Source: Bacillus wiedmannii
Lineage (GTDB): Bacteria; Bacillota; Bacilli; Bacillales; Bacillaceae_G
Assembly (NCBI RefSeq): GCF_001583695.1
Contig: NZ_LOBC01000028.1
Span: 372,001-436,000, forward strand
Direction of reading: 5' to 3'
DNA length: 64,000 nucleotides
Position 1 is the stretch's first letter, and each line of letters opens with the position of its first letter. The notes below the pieces were generated by a model. The model was not told where the DNA came from. It saw nothing but the letters and a program-made list of their open reading frames with translations, and did no database searches. Below, piece after piece: positions 20,716 to 29,365 of this stretch. The position numbers were made by a program, and so were the translations under genes.

Positions 20716-21861
20716 GTGGCAGCAAATCTAGAGCAATTAACTGAGATGCTAATTTCTATTCGTCGAAATTTACATGAGCATCCAGAATTATCATACGAAG
20801 AATTTAAAACGACGAAGACTATAAAAAATTGGTTAGAAGAGAAAAACATTACGATTATAAATTCTAGTTTAGAAACAGGCGTTATTGCTGAAATTTCAGG
20901 GAATAATAGCGGACCAATTATAGCAATCCGTGCTGATATTGATGCCCTTCCTATTCAAGAAGAAACAAATTTACCGTACGCTTCAAAAATTCCCGGTAAA
21001 ATGCATGCTTGTGGGCATGATTTTCATACAGCTGCTATTATAGGTGCCGCTTATTTATTAAAAGAAAAAGAATCTTCTCTTAGCGGAACTGTACGCTTTA
21101 TATTCCAGCCAGCTGAAGAAAGTAGCAATGGTGCTTGCAAAGTAATTGAAGCTGGGCATTTACATGGTGTACAAGCTATTTTCGGTATGCATAATAAACC
21201 TGATTTACCAGTAGGTACAATCGGTATTAAAGATGGTCCACTGATGGCCGGGGTTGATCGATTTGAAATTGAAATTCACGGAGTTGGTACACATGCAGCT
21301 GTACCAGATGCTGGGGTTGACCCTATTGTCGCGTCCTCCCAAATTGTTATCGCACTCCAAACAATTGTAAGCCGAAATATAAGCTCTTCACATAATGCCG
21401 TCGTCAGTGTCACAAACATCCATTCAGGAAATACGTGGAACGTAATTCCTGAAAAAGCAACGCTGGAAGGAACTGTACGTACATTCCAAACTGAAACACG
21501 TGAAAAGATTCCTGCACTAATGAAACGTATTATTCAAGGGGTTTCTGATGCATTAGGTGTAAAAACAGAATTTCGTTTTTATGCAGGTCCTCCTGCTGTT
21601 CAGAACGATACATCTTTAACAAACTTATCCTCTCAAGTTGCTGAAAAAATGAATTTAAATATCATCTCTCCTACCCCGTCGATGGCCGGAGAAGATTTTT
21701 CTTTTTATCAACAAGAAATACCTGGTTCATTCGTTTTTATGGGAACGAGTGGTACACATGAATGGCATCATCCAGCTTTTACAGTAGATGAGCAAGCATT
21801 ACCTATAAGTGCAGAATACTTCGCTTTGTTAGCTGAAAAAGCACTTAAACAATTTGCATAA
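20716..21861 (+). CDS. M20-family amidohydrolase (N-acyl-amino acid or hippurate hydrolase type)
   Basis: 381 residues, metal-dependent aminoacylase/IAA-amidohydrolase group (M20D). The N-terminal RRNLHEHPELSYEEF is typical. Metal ligands are in MHACGHDFHTA (Cys and two His, about residue 96-102) and FQPAEESSNGA (Glu), with a final His in EWHHPAF. The middle part is the dimerisation lid. It starts with GTG behind AAGAAGG. The length fits B. subtilis YxeP-like proteins. The natural substrate is not deducible. Confidence 0.86.
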   Translation: MAANLEQLTEMLISIRRNLHEHPELSYEEFKTTKTIKNWLEEKNITIINSSLETGVIAEISGNNSGPIIAIRADIDALPIQEETNLPYASKIPGKMHACGHDFHTAAIIGAAYLLKEKESSLSGTVRFIFQPAEESSNGACKVIEAGHLHGVQAIFGMHNKPDLPVGTIGIKDGPLMAGVDRFEIEIHGVGTHAAVPDAGVDPIVASSQIVIALQTIVSRNISSSHNAVVSVTNIHSGNTWNVIPEKATLEGTVRTFQTETREKIPALMKRIIQGVSDALGVKTEFRFYAGPPAVQNDTSLTNLSSQVAEKMNLNIISPTPSMAGEDFSFYQQEIPGSFVFMGTSGTHEWHHPAFTVDEQALPISAEYFALLAEKALKQFA

Positions 21862-21900
21862 AAAAGAGCCGTTAAGAAATACTTAACGGCTCCTTTTTTT
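21861..21900. terminator. Bidirectional terminator
   Basis: A 16-bp stem (AGAGCCGTTAAG paired with CTTAACGGCTC plus A/T runs) between the convergent amidohydrolase and ABC permease genes. Confidence 0.9.
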
Positions 21901-22843
21901 AAGTTAAATCGCGTTTTAAAAATACTGTATAGGAAATGCTTAAAAATACAAATAAATATAGTAATAACATACATGAAGCAAACGGGAATGTTACTCCATC
22001 AATAAAACTTCCATTCTTTGAAATACTGTATAAATCTGTGTTTGCTGGCAATAAATATTTCGCCCAATCATATCTAGTTGCTGCTAATAATGCAATATTT
22101 CCTGATAAAGCAAGAAATAGTGAAATACCAATCGCGCCTCCACTAGATCTTGTTAATACAGAAATCATAAATGCAAACGCTGCGTACACAATGGTCGGCA
22201 ACCACGATAAAATATAATACTTACTAGCTTCCACAAAAATATTTTGTTTTATAATATTTCCATCTTGGAAAATAAGCTCACTCCATGCAGGCTGTTGGAA
22301 TTTATAAATAACAAGTCCACATAAAGTGGAGAAAATCATATTAAATATAAACAATAACGCTGCAAATATCACAATTGCTAAAAATTTAGCTGTCAAAATT
22401 TTAAATCGACTCGCTGGTCGTATCGTTAAAAATTTATATGTTCCCCAGCTATATTCATTCGCAAAAATTGTACTTGCATACACGAGGATAAATGGGAGCA
22501 ATATTGGAAATACGATAAAACCTGTATCTCTCATGAAAGAAAGCGGCGAACTGCTTGCCGGTGCTGTATCTGTATCTAAATGCTTCATCTTAAGCTGATA
22601 TTCCTTTACAAGCTCGTCCCCAGATCGTTCCGCTAAAATAGCTTCTTTTTTCATGCCTAGCTTTTTCTCAATTTCTACAGTTCGTTCTGTATAATCGGCT
22701 TTCCATCCTTTTGTTTCCGGTTCTAAATACTTTACCGTAACCCACCCTAATCCAATTATTAATACTGCAATAACTGCAAAGGGAATAATCGTTCGCTTTC
22801 GCTTAAATATTTTATACAGTTCGTTATACACTAAATTAAACAA
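21899..22843 (-). CDS. ABC-2 type transporter permease
   Basis: 314 residues. One N-terminal helix (about 18-38), an extracytoplasmic loop of about 80 residues (ETKGWKADYTERTVEIEKK...), then five hydrophobic helices. This is the architecture of ABC-2 permeases in lantibiotic or bacitracin self-protection and related exporters. It overlaps the ATPase gene by 8 bp, so the two are coupled. Substrate unknown. Confidence 0.82.
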   Translation of the reverse strand: MFNLVYNELYKIFKRKRTIIPFAVIAVLIIGLGWVTVKYLEPETKGWKADYTERTVEIEKKLGMKKEAILAERSGDELVKEYQLKMKHLDTDTAPASSSPLSFMRDTGFIVFPILLPFILVYASTIFANEYSWGTYKFLTIRPASRFKILTAKFLAIVIFAALLFIFNMIFSTLCGLVIYKFQQPAWSELIFQDGNIIKQNIFVEASKYYILSWLPTIVYAAFAFMISVLTRSSGGAIGISLFLALSGNIALLAATRYDWAKYLLPANTDLYSISKNGSFIDGVTFPFASCMLLLYLFVFLSISYTVFLKRDLT

Positions 22844-23747
22844 TATCTTTTCCCCCTGTTAATTCTAAAAATTGCTCTTCTAACGTTTTTCTTTCTTCAT
22901 ATACACGATACACTTGAATATTTTTCTCAAGCAATGTACGAATAACATTTGGGATTTCTTCGTCTTTTACAGTAATAAGTAGATCATTACCTTTTATTAA
23001 AACATCTTGGTCTAACATTTCTGCTGCTTTATTCGCATCATCTACACGTATACGGATTGTCTCCATCTCTTCGCTTCGATTATGCTGAATATTTTGTGTC
23101 GCCACATATTCTCCATGCTGAATAATGATAACTCTGTCACACATTAATTCAACTTCTGAAAGTAAGTGACTAGATACAAGTACCGCTTTTCCTTGTTCAT
23201 GTGCAATTTTCTTTATGTACATTCTCATTTCATGTATTCCACTAGGGTCTAATCCATTCGTTGGTTCATCTAATATCAATACATCTGGATCGTGAATAAG
23301 CGCTTGAGCAATTCCTAAACGTTGTCTCATGCCGAGTGAATATGCTTTTACTTTACGGTCAATTACTTGTCCCATTCCTAACAATTTCACTACTTCATCG
23401 ATACGTTCTTCTGTCACATTGCCATTCATCCGTCCGAAATATGTTAAATTTTCATAGCCGCTCAAAAATGGATAAAATTCCGGTGTCTCAATTACTGCTC
23501 CAATTTTCGAAGCCGTACTTTCAAATTGCTGTTTTACAGATTGGCCGTCAATCCAAACTTCTCCCTCTGTCATACGAATCATGCCGACCATCATTCTCAT
23601 TAAAGTCGTTTTTCCAGCACCATTTGGTCCGAGCAAACCAACTACTTCACCCTTTTTAACTTCGAAACTAATATTTTCTACAAGTGTCTTTGAACCGATT
23701 CGCTTCGTTAACCGCTCAACCTTTACAATTGATTGTTCATTTGTCAT
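22836..23747 (-). CDS. ABC transporter ATP-binding protein (BcrA-like)
   Basis: 303 residues. Walker A GLLGPNGAGKTT, signature SLGMRQRLGIAQ, Walker B VLILDEPTNGLDP and the H-loop (VSSHLL) are all intact. A C-terminal domain of about 85 residues is typical of BcrA-type drug and peptide exporters. I use the ATG at 23747, since AAAGG precedes it and the extra 28 residues of the longer frame do not look like the family. Partner of the overlapping permease. Confidence 0.88.
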   Translation of the reverse strand: MTNEQSIVKVERLTKRIGSKTLVENISFEVKKGEVVGLLGPNGAGKTTLMRMMVGMIRMTEGEVWIDGQSVKQQFESTASKIGAVIETPEFYPFLSGYENLTYFGRMNGNVTEERIDEVVKLLGMGQVIDRKVKAYSLGMRQRLGIAQALIHDPDVLILDEPTNGLDPSGIHEMRMYIKKIAHEQGKAVLVSSHLLSEVELMCDRVIIIQHGEYVATQNIQHNRSEEMETIRIRVDDANKAAEMLDQDVLIKGNDLLITVKDEEIPNVIRTLLEKNIQVYRVYEERKTLEEQFLELTGGKDIV

Positions 23748-23822
23748 ACTATACAACCTTTCCTTCCCATTCTTTGTCAGGTCTTTACACTGTAACATGA
23801 TTATTTTTATGTGTAAAATAGG

Positions 23823-23848
23823 AAAAGGCATGATTTCTCATGCCTTTC
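23823..23848 (-). terminator. Terminator
   Basis: AAAGGCATGA pairs with TCATGCCTTT around 4 nt, just past the stop of the BceB-like fragment gene. Confidence 0.75.
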
Positions 23849-23855
23849 CCTTGAA

Positions 23856-24413
23856 TTAAAATGAATTTTCATCTTGTAAACTTTGAACAAATCGAAAACA
23901 TTGCATCATCGATAATAGGACGATAACGATCATAATTATACTAACAACTACTATTGCATATATTGTAATCGGTGCACTATTTATCCCTTGTATTCCTACT
24001 ATTTTCATAAAGATAATCGTAAATAATTTCAAAAATAACATCCCATTCACTAATCCAAAAACAAAAGCTGCTCCATAAATAAATAATTGCTCCTGACATA
24101 ATAAACATAGTACGTCATTTCTCTTCCTATTCTCTGCTACATAAGATTTAATTTCCTCTTTCCTCACTTGCAGAAGAGAAAACGTTATTTTATATGTAGT
24201 AAAAATACAAATAAAAATGAATACAATAAACAGCATGTAAAAGCTCATTTGAAATAAAAGTGTAGTCTCTAATTTCCCAATAGCTCCTTCATTAAATTGG
24301 AGCGATATCATAAAAAATAAAATCATAGTACTCATAGCAACCCACATGAATTGCTTCATCCTTTTGGCAGCAAATGTTCTTATATTTTTTCTCACTAACT
24401 GACATAAAGACAT
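23856..24413 (-). CDS. BceB/FtsX-like permease N-terminal fragment, standing alone
   Basis: 185 residues with four hydrophobic helices. The order resembles the first part of BceB-type antimicrobial-peptide ABC permeases (about 640 aa): LCQLVRKNIR at the start, a first helix, a second helix running into a cytosolic loop (SLLQVRKEEIKSYVAENRKRNDV), then two further helices with a Gly-rich turn. The large extracellular domain and the C-terminal FtsX half are absent. It ends at a normal stop with its own terminator and has an AGGGGAAG ribosome site. It could be a decayed remnant or a small membrane protein that kept only this unit. Confidence 0.65.
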   Translation of the reverse strand: MSLCQLVRKNIRTFAAKRMKQFMWVAMSTMILFFMISLQFNEGAIGKLETTLLFQMSFYMLFIVFIFICIFTTYKITFSLLQVRKEEIKSYVAENRKRNDVLCLLCQEQLFIYGAAFVFGLVNGMLFLKLFTIIFMKIVGIQGINSAPITIYAIVVVSIIMIVIVLLSMMQCFRFVQSLQDENSF

Positions 24414-24584
24414 ATATTCTTCCCCTACCTTACTTCATACCATACTCATTCTATACTACTAGTGTATAAAAATATGACATTTTAAACATCGCACTACAAT
24501 CTGAATTTTTTCTAAGTCTTTAGTCCTAGAAAACAAAATGGTAAAAAACAAACGTAATTGCGAATATAGCTATCTTCCATTTTC

Positions 24585-24612
24585 AAAAAAAGAAAGTAAA
24601 GCTTTCTTTTTT
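24585..24612. terminator. Terminator-like hairpin
   Basis: AAAAAAGAAAG pairs with CTTTCTTTTTT around 5 nt. It sits just before the small plus-strand frame at 24647. Confidence 0.55.
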
Positions 24613-24646
24613 ACCACCTCAATCCCAACTCGATAAAGATGTACAA

Positions 24647-24916
24647 GTGCAAAAACATTGGTATGTTAATATTGAAGGTAGTTCCACGCTCGCTCCTGAA
24701 GAAGCACCTCCAAGTATAAATAGCTCTACCTCTACTACTCTTCAATCTGCAATAAACTTAACATACAATCAAAAAACGACTTTAGCGGCTATAATAAAAA
24801 CGAATAAAGAAACCGTAAGAATTCCAATGCTTGAGGAAAAAACTGCTATTGACCAACTATTACAAGAAAATGAACATGTTTATCTCTTTAGTATAGAACT
24901 AAAAAAAGAACACTAA
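24647..24916 (+). CDS. Hypothetical 89-residue frame, perhaps a gene remnant
   Basis: The frame starts at GTG but has no clear ribosome site. It is open further upstream to 24545 without an ATG. The protein is hydrophilic and looks like real coding sequence (NSSTSTTLQSAINLTYNQK, then a charged helical end). It stops inside the first arm of a strong 20-bp hairpin, the usual place for a gene end. I do not recognise a family. It may be the 3' part of a gene that lost its start. Confidence 0.4.
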   Translation: MQKHWYVNIEGSSTLAPEEAPPSINSSTSTTLQSAINLTYNQKTTLAAIIKTNKETVRIPMLEEKTAIDQLLQENEHVYLFSIELKKEH

Positions 24917-24953
24917 AGCGGAAATGCAATTATATTGCATTTCCGCTTTAGTG
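24911..24953. terminator. Strong bidirectional terminator
   Basis: A perfect 20-bp inverted repeat (starting CACTAAAGCGGAAATGCAAT) with a 3-nt loop, between the convergent small frame and cidR. Confidence 0.85.
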
Positions 24954-24979
24954 TTTAATGAGGTGTACTTTTTAACAAA

Positions 24980-25885
24980 TTAATTAATCTCATCCTCAAC
25001 TTCTATTCTTTTCTTCTCTCTTGCAATTTTCAAAAACTCTAAAAGTTCTGGATTAGTATTCATTTTTTTGTACGCTACTGACATTTCTGCAACAAAATTC
25101 GAATCACATAACTCTTTATATACGACTTCGGTTTTATACAATTTATTTGCCGATACAGGTATGACCGTAATTCCGATTCCTGCCGCTACAAGTCCCATAA
25201 CTGTTTGATATTCCGTTGCTTCTTGTACAATGTGTGGACTAAATCCTACGTCGCGGCAAAGTGATAAAATTGTATCGTATAACGCTGGCCATACCGGTCT
25301 CGTAATAAATACGAACGGTTCGTCTCTTAAATCTTCAATATGTATTTCATCCTTTTCAGCAAGTGGATGTGCCTTCGGTAAACATAACGTACAAGAAAGC
25401 TTTTGAATTGGTTCTAACTCTAGTAATTGCGTTGGAATTGGCGGACGCAAAAAGCCAATATCAATACGGTTATCATGAAGTGCATGCACCTGATCCGGTG
25501 TTGACAGTTCATGTAATGCAACAGACACTCTCGGAAATTTCTTTCTATACTCCCTTACGATAGATGGTAAAATATCATATATCGCCGCACCTACAAAACC
25601 AATTGAAAGTGAGCCCACTTCTCCCCTTTGGGCACTTTGTGCAACTTCTACTGCTTTATCAATTTGTTCAAACGCTTTTTTTACTTCTTTTAAAAACATT
25701 TCTCCAGCTTCTGTTAATTCAACTTTTCTCTTCGTTCTTGAAAATAACATAACTCCCATTTCTTTTTCTAATTGCTGAATTTGTTGACTAAGCGGTGGTT
25801 GTGTCATTTGTAAACGAGCAGCTGCTCGTCCAAAGTGTAACTCCTCTGCCACTACAACAAAATATTGCAAATGCCGTAATTCCAT
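24980..25885 (-). CDS. cidR: LysR-type regulator of cidAB
   Basis: 301 residues from the ATG at 25885 (AAGGGTG upstream). A LysR winged helix at residues 1-60 (MELRHLQYFVVVAEELHFGRAA, LQMTQPPLSQQIQQLE) and an effector-binding domain follow. It is divergent from cidAB, as in Staphylococcus cidR and B. subtilis ywbI-ywbHG, and is expected to activate the pair in response to a metabolite such as acetate. Confidence 0.85.
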   Translation of the reverse strand: MELRHLQYFVVVAEELHFGRAAARLQMTQPPLSQQIQQLEKEMGVMLFSRTKRKVELTEAGEMFLKEVKKAFEQIDKAVEVAQSAQRGEVGSLSIGFVGAAIYDILPSIVREYRKKFPRVSVALHELSTPDQVHALHDNRIDIGFLRPPIPTQLLELEPIQKLSCTLCLPKAHPLAEKDEIHIEDLRDEPFVFITRPVWPALYDTILSLCRDVGFSPHIVQEATEYQTVMGLVAAGIGITVIPVSANKLYKTEVVYKELCDSNFVAEMSVAYKKMNTNPELLEFLKIAREKKRIEVEDEIN

Positions 25886-26037
25886 TTTGGACACCCTTTT
25901 CACTTTCAATTAATACATCTAATATATTAATAACATATAATTTATATATTAGACAAATTTTTCGAATGAACGTATAGTAGAAATTGTTAATTCTTTTTTA
26001 CAATTTTTATGTAAAAAAAGAAAGAGGTGGGTACTGT

Positions 26038-26403
26038 ATGAAATGGTGGAAATTAAGCGGACAAATTTTATTATTATTTTGTTTCGCTTGGACAGGTGAA
26101 TGGATTGCAAAACAGGCACACCTCCCAGTTCCAGGAAGTATAATCGGTATTTTTTTATTGTTAATTTCATTAAAATTTAACCTAGTGAAAAAAGAGTGGA
26201 TACAGGACGGAGCAGACTTTTTATTAAAAGAACTTATTTTATTTTTCATTCCTTCTGCAGTCGCTGTCATACGCTACAAAGATACACTATCACAATATGG
26301 AATCGATCTCATTTTAATTATTATGATTAGTACACTTTGTGTCACTCTCGCTACAGGACTCCTAACAGAATTGCTACTAAAGCGGAAAGGATCCACACAA
26401 TGA
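26038..26403 (+). CDS. cidA: Holin-like protein CidA
   Basis: 121 residues, four hydrophobic helices, LrgA/CidA family. The conserved segment [14 protein letters not shown] is at residues 31-44. These proteins form membrane oligomers that affect murein hydrolase activity, cell death or metabolite efflux. The ATG at 26038 follows AGAGGTGG. The stop overlaps the cidB start (ATGA). Confidence 0.9.
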   Translation: MKWWKLSGQILLLFCFAWTGEWIAKQAHLPVPGSIIGIFLLLISLKFNLVKKEWIQDGADFLLKELILFFIPSAVAVIRYKDTLSQYGIDLILIIMISTLCVTLATGLLTELLLKRKGSTQ

Positions 26404-27077
26404 TCGGCTTTCTTTGTTTGCTATTAACACTATTCACATATTGGATATCGAAGAAAATGTATCAACGCTGGAATTGGAGCTTACTTTCTCCTCTGCTCGT
26501 CTGCCCTATTATTTTAATTGCTTTATTACTCGGACTAGACACACCTTATGAAACATATGAAACAGGTGGGCAATGGTTAACAGAATTATTAAAGCCTGCA
26601 ACAGTCGCTTTTGCATGGCCAATCTATAAATACTTTGATTTACTCAAGAAACATGGAATAGCTATCTTACTTAATGTCATTGTCGGCTCGTTTTTATCAG
26701 TTATTACTTCAGCACTACTAGCAAATTATTTTCAAATTGATTCATCGTTAGAACATAGTTTAGCACCTCATATTGTAACGACACCAATTGCAATGGCCAT
26801 TTCAGAAATGATCGGTGGTATGTCAGAATTAACGGCTGTATTTGTTGTTTTAACTGCGTTAACAGGAGCATTGCTCGGACCTTCTCTCATACGTATATGC
26901 CGTATTAAAACAGCGCTCGCAAAAGGCATTATGTTAGGCACGAGCGCAAATGGAACCGGTACATCAAAAGCATTCGAAATCGGCCCTGTAGAAGGAACCA
27001 TTGCAAGTTTATCTATGCTTTTAACAGCAGGAGCTAGTTTAGTTATCGTTCCGCTTTTCTTATCGTGGATACATTGA
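26400..27077 (+). CDS. cidB: LrgB/CidB family membrane protein
   Basis: 225 residues with multiple hydrophobic helices. [20 protein letters not shown] and [14 protein letters not shown] are the family hallmarks. Translationally coupled to cidA by a 4-bp overlap. The chosen start gives the same length as B. subtilis YwbG. Confidence 0.9.
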   Translation: MIGFLCLLLTLFTYWISKKMYQRWNWSLLSPLLVCPIILIALLLGLDTPYETYETGGQWLTELLKPATVAFAWPIYKYFDLLKKHGIAILLNVIVGSFLSVITSALLANYFQIDSSLEHSLAPHIVTTPIAMAISEMIGGMSELTAVFVVLTALTGALLGPSLIRICRIKTALAKGIMLGTSANGTGTSKAFEIGPVEGTIASLSMLLTAGASLVIVPLFLSWIH

Positions 27078-27107
27078 AAAAGCAAGTGTTTAAACACTCG
27101 CTTTTTT
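27077..27107. terminator. Bidirectional terminator
   Basis: AAAAAGCAAGTGTTT pairs with AAACACTCGCTTTTTT (one mismatch) between convergent cidB and the Nudix gene. It overlaps the 3' ends of both. Confidence 0.8.
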
Positions 27108-27503
27108 ATTTATATATTTATTTAAAATCTCATAATCCTCCGGGAAAGATAGCGTTAATTCCTTCACTTCATCTATCCTTTTCCAAGCAATTTCATGTAT
27201 TAACTCATCAGGATCTTGGATTTTCATACTACCGCCTATTTTTTTAACGACATAATAATGAACGTATACAGGAACCCCGTATGTAATACCCTCTTTTTCG
27301 TATATTTTATTTACAACTTCCACATTGTAACCTGTTTCTTCCCAAACTTCTCGAATACAACATTCTTCTAGTGTCTCTCCCTTTTCAAGCCCTCCACTTG
27401 GAACAGACCACCTTTTTTCTTCACCCTTTTGCCCTTGCAACACCATTAAAACTTCATTTTTTTCATTTATACATACTGCTGCACAACCTATCCATCTTTC
27501 CAT
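27090..27503 (-). CDS. Nudix hydrolase
   Basis: 137 residues. The Nudix box G-x5-E-x7-REVxEExGY is seen in GGLEKGETLEECCIREVWEE, preceded by a strand with WSVP. The family hydrolyses nucleoside diphosphates linked to another group; the substrate is unknown. The start at 27503 has GGGGAGG 7 nt upstream; the frame is open to 27542. Confidence 0.85.
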   Translation of the reverse strand: MERWIGCAAVCINEKNEVLMVLQGQKGEEKRWSVPSGGLEKGETLEECCIREVWEETGYNVEVVNKIYEKEGITYGVPVYVHYYVVKKIGGSMKIQDPDELIHEIAWKRIDEVKELTLSFPEDYEILNKYINKKASV

Positions 27504-27644
27504 ATACATCCCTCCCCTACAAAAATTCACCTTCTTTATCATTTTCTCCTTGAAAAAAGAGGAAAAAAGTAAACTAATGACGAAAAATCACATTAACTTC
27601 ATAGACAATCCCTTCTTAGAAATTAAAAACGGAAGGATGAAAAT

Positions 27645-27845
27645 ATGATTTCTAAATATGTTGTGGAATGTGTCTTTTGTGAAGAAAATCGAAAACCACG
27701 CCAAGCTATCGTAACAGTTCCCGCCACTACTCAGCTACTAGCCATTGAAAAAGTGCGTGCGGAATGTAAACGTCGTTTCGGAAAAGCTTTATTATTGCAA
27801 ACAGAAATTAAAGAAGAAATAGTTTTTGAACAAAAAGAAAGCTAA
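27645..27845 (+). CDS. Hypothetical 66-residue protein
   Basis: A small basic protein with CVFCEEN near the start: a C-x2-C pair, possibly half a zinc site. A mixed helix/strand part follows (TTQLLAIEKVRAECKRRFGKALLL). GGAAGGAT lies 6 nt before the ATG, and a terminator overlaps the stop. I do not recognise the family. Confidence 0.7.
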   Translation: MISKYVVECVFCEENRKPRQAIVTVPATTQLLAIEKVRAECKRRFGKALLLQTEIKEEIVFEQKES

Positions 27846-27867
27846 CCATAAATTGGTCAGCTTTCTT
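27834..27867 (+). terminator. Terminator
   Basis: AGAAAGCTAACC pairs with GGTCAGCTTTCT (one mismatch) at the stop of the 66-residue gene. Confidence 0.7.
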
Positions 27868-28160
27868 ATCCGATCATATTTTCACATGAAGATTAGGGGC
27901 ATCCTCTTTAAGGATCGGGATCTTCCCATTATGTACGTTCCATAATGGTCATCGAACAATATATTTCTATGCAATTAATTATTGAATAGAATAGGGCAAA
28001 ACTTGTTCGCATTTTTAGAAAAGGGATAGGGATATAATTCAAGTAGTACTTCGAATACTCGAACTTTATACTCATTATATTAAAGCAAATCCTTTTATAT
28101 GGGAAATATGAATTACTTACATAATTCAGTCGTAAAACATATTAGTTTGCTATATTATTT
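27868..28160. other. Intergenic region with no recognised content
   Basis: About 290 bp between the 66-residue gene and the convergent TauE/SafE gene. Short inverted segments (GATCGGGATC; CCATTATG/CATAATGG at about 27926-27949) form a weak hairpin. No gene was found. Confidence 0.4.
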
Positions 28161-28916
28161 TTATTCCATCAATAACATACATCCAGCTACAACTGGTGTC
28201 ATAATCATTGAAAACTTCAAAAGCATACGTGGTGCATAATTTGTAAACTTCGCTCCGATATACGCTCCTAACATCGTCCCAATTAATACTTGCAATAACA
28301 ATATATAATCTAGATACCCTTCTGAACTATATCCTAGCCCACCTCCAATCGCAATCGGCAATATAACAAGCATAGTTGTTCCTACAGATTGCTGAATCGT
28401 TAATCCTAATAGAACCATTAATCCAAGTTGAATAAATGGTGCAGAACCAATCCCGAATGAACCAGCCATCATTCCAGTGACTAATCCAAGACATATACAT
28501 TTCATTATATTGTCTTTCGAAAAATCTTTAATTTCTGCTAAAAGTAGTTCTTCCCTATTTTGAAACTTAATTAATTTAACAAACATAAAAATTGCAGATA
28601 AAAATAACATTCCAGCTGTAAACCAATGAAGAAGATGCGATGGTATAAGTGAACCAAGCTTTGCACCAATATAAGAACCAAGTGCTCCACATCCACCAAC
28701 AATCCCTCCTATAGTAACTACAACATTTCCTTCACGATAATGACTTATAACCCCAGATAATGTTGTAAATGCCATTGCAGTTAAAGACGTTGCAAGCGCA
28801 ACATGAATAGGAATGCGGAATACTAAAGTGAGTATTGCGATAATAAAACCAGCTCCCCCTGCTCCAACAAATCCTAATAAAACTCCCATTACTAACATCG
28901 TTATAATAATTGCCAC
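28161..28916 (-). CDS. TauE/SafE family membrane exporter
   Basis: 251 residues, about eight hydrophobic helices with the Gly-rich N-terminal motif GVLLGFVGAGGAGFIIA and the repeated half GMMAGSFGIGSAPFIQLG. The family is linked to export of sulfite, sulfoacetate and related anions. It starts with GTG, 7 nt after GGAGGG. Monocistronic. Confidence 0.85.
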   Translation of the reverse strand: MAIIITMLVMGVLLGFVGAGGAGFIIAILTLVFRIPIHVALATSLTAMAFTTLSGVISHYREGNVVVTIGGIVGGCGALGSYIGAKLGSLIPSHLLHWFTAGMLFLSAIFMFVKLIKFQNREELLLAEIKDFSKDNIMKCICLGLVTGMMAGSFGIGSAPFIQLGLMVLLGLTIQQSVGTTMLVILPIAIGGGLGYSSEGYLDYILLLQVLIGTMLGAYIGAKFTNYAPRMLLKFSMIMTPVVAGCMLLME

Positions 28917-28966
28917 AGACTTTCCCTCCAGTAAAGCAATTATCCATCATATTCTTCCTTATATAC

Positions 28967-29001
28967 AAATAAAAAGCATCCTAGATGGATGCTTTTTATT
29001 T
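28967..29001 (-). terminator. Terminator after the 48-residue gene
   Basis: AAATAAAAAGCATCC pairs with GGATGCTTTTTATTT around 5 nt. Confidence 0.85.
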
Positions 29002-29014
29002 CAATAATATGTAC

Positions 29015-29161
29015 TTAATCTTGATTAATCAAAATAACTGCAGGACCAGCGACTACTACTCCAGCTACTTCTATCTTTTCAAATTCCTTTACTGTAATAG
29101 ATATAACTCCTTCTCTTTCCATTAATTCTTTACTCAGGACATCAGTCGGGATTGCTTTCAC
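29015..29161 (-). CDS. 48-residue small protein, BC1881-like
   Basis: GTG start with AGGAGGT 6 nt upstream; the product begins MKAIPTDVLSKELMEREGV and ends in a hydrophobic strand plus ILINQD. The pattern SKELMEREGV and the closing GPAVILIN segment resemble the short BC1881 family proteins of Bacillus and its phages, from memory. It has its own terminator, so it is likely expressed. Function unknown. No other phage gene adjoins it. Confidence 0.7.
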   Translation of the reverse strand: MKAIPTDVLSKELMEREGVISITVKEFEKIEVAGVVVAGPAVILINQD

Positions 29162-29365
29162 CGTCTTACCTCCTTTTCATTTATACAATATGATACAATG
29201 AAACTTTAATTAGGCTGCCCGTTTATGCACGATAAAAATAACCCAATGCATCTATATATGCATCACCTCCGCTTTCATTCCTTATTCCCTTCAAAACCCT
29301 TCTCTCCCTTCCGTAACGTATTGAAAAATAAAAAAGAAGCTATAACATATAGCTTCTAAATTTAT
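29162..29365. other. Upstream region of the 48-residue gene
   Basis: Includes a minus-strand GGAGGTG at about 29265 followed only by frames of a few codons, and the terminator of the next gene at 29335-29357. Nothing else was identified. Confidence 0.4.
29335..29357 (-). terminator. Terminator of the NERD operon
   Basis: AGAAGCTATA pairs with TATAGCTTCT around 3 nt, followed by TTTTTTA on the minus strand; 8 bp past the stop. Confidence 0.8.

Noticed and set aside
27920-27955. Possible riboswitch or small RNA before the TauE gene
   Set aside because: Only short imperfect arms and on the 3' side of both convergent genes; no known aptamer pattern.
29200-29280. Short minus-strand frames after GGAGGTG near 29265
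   Set aside because: Only 3 to 13 codons, poor spacing; cannot be called genes.
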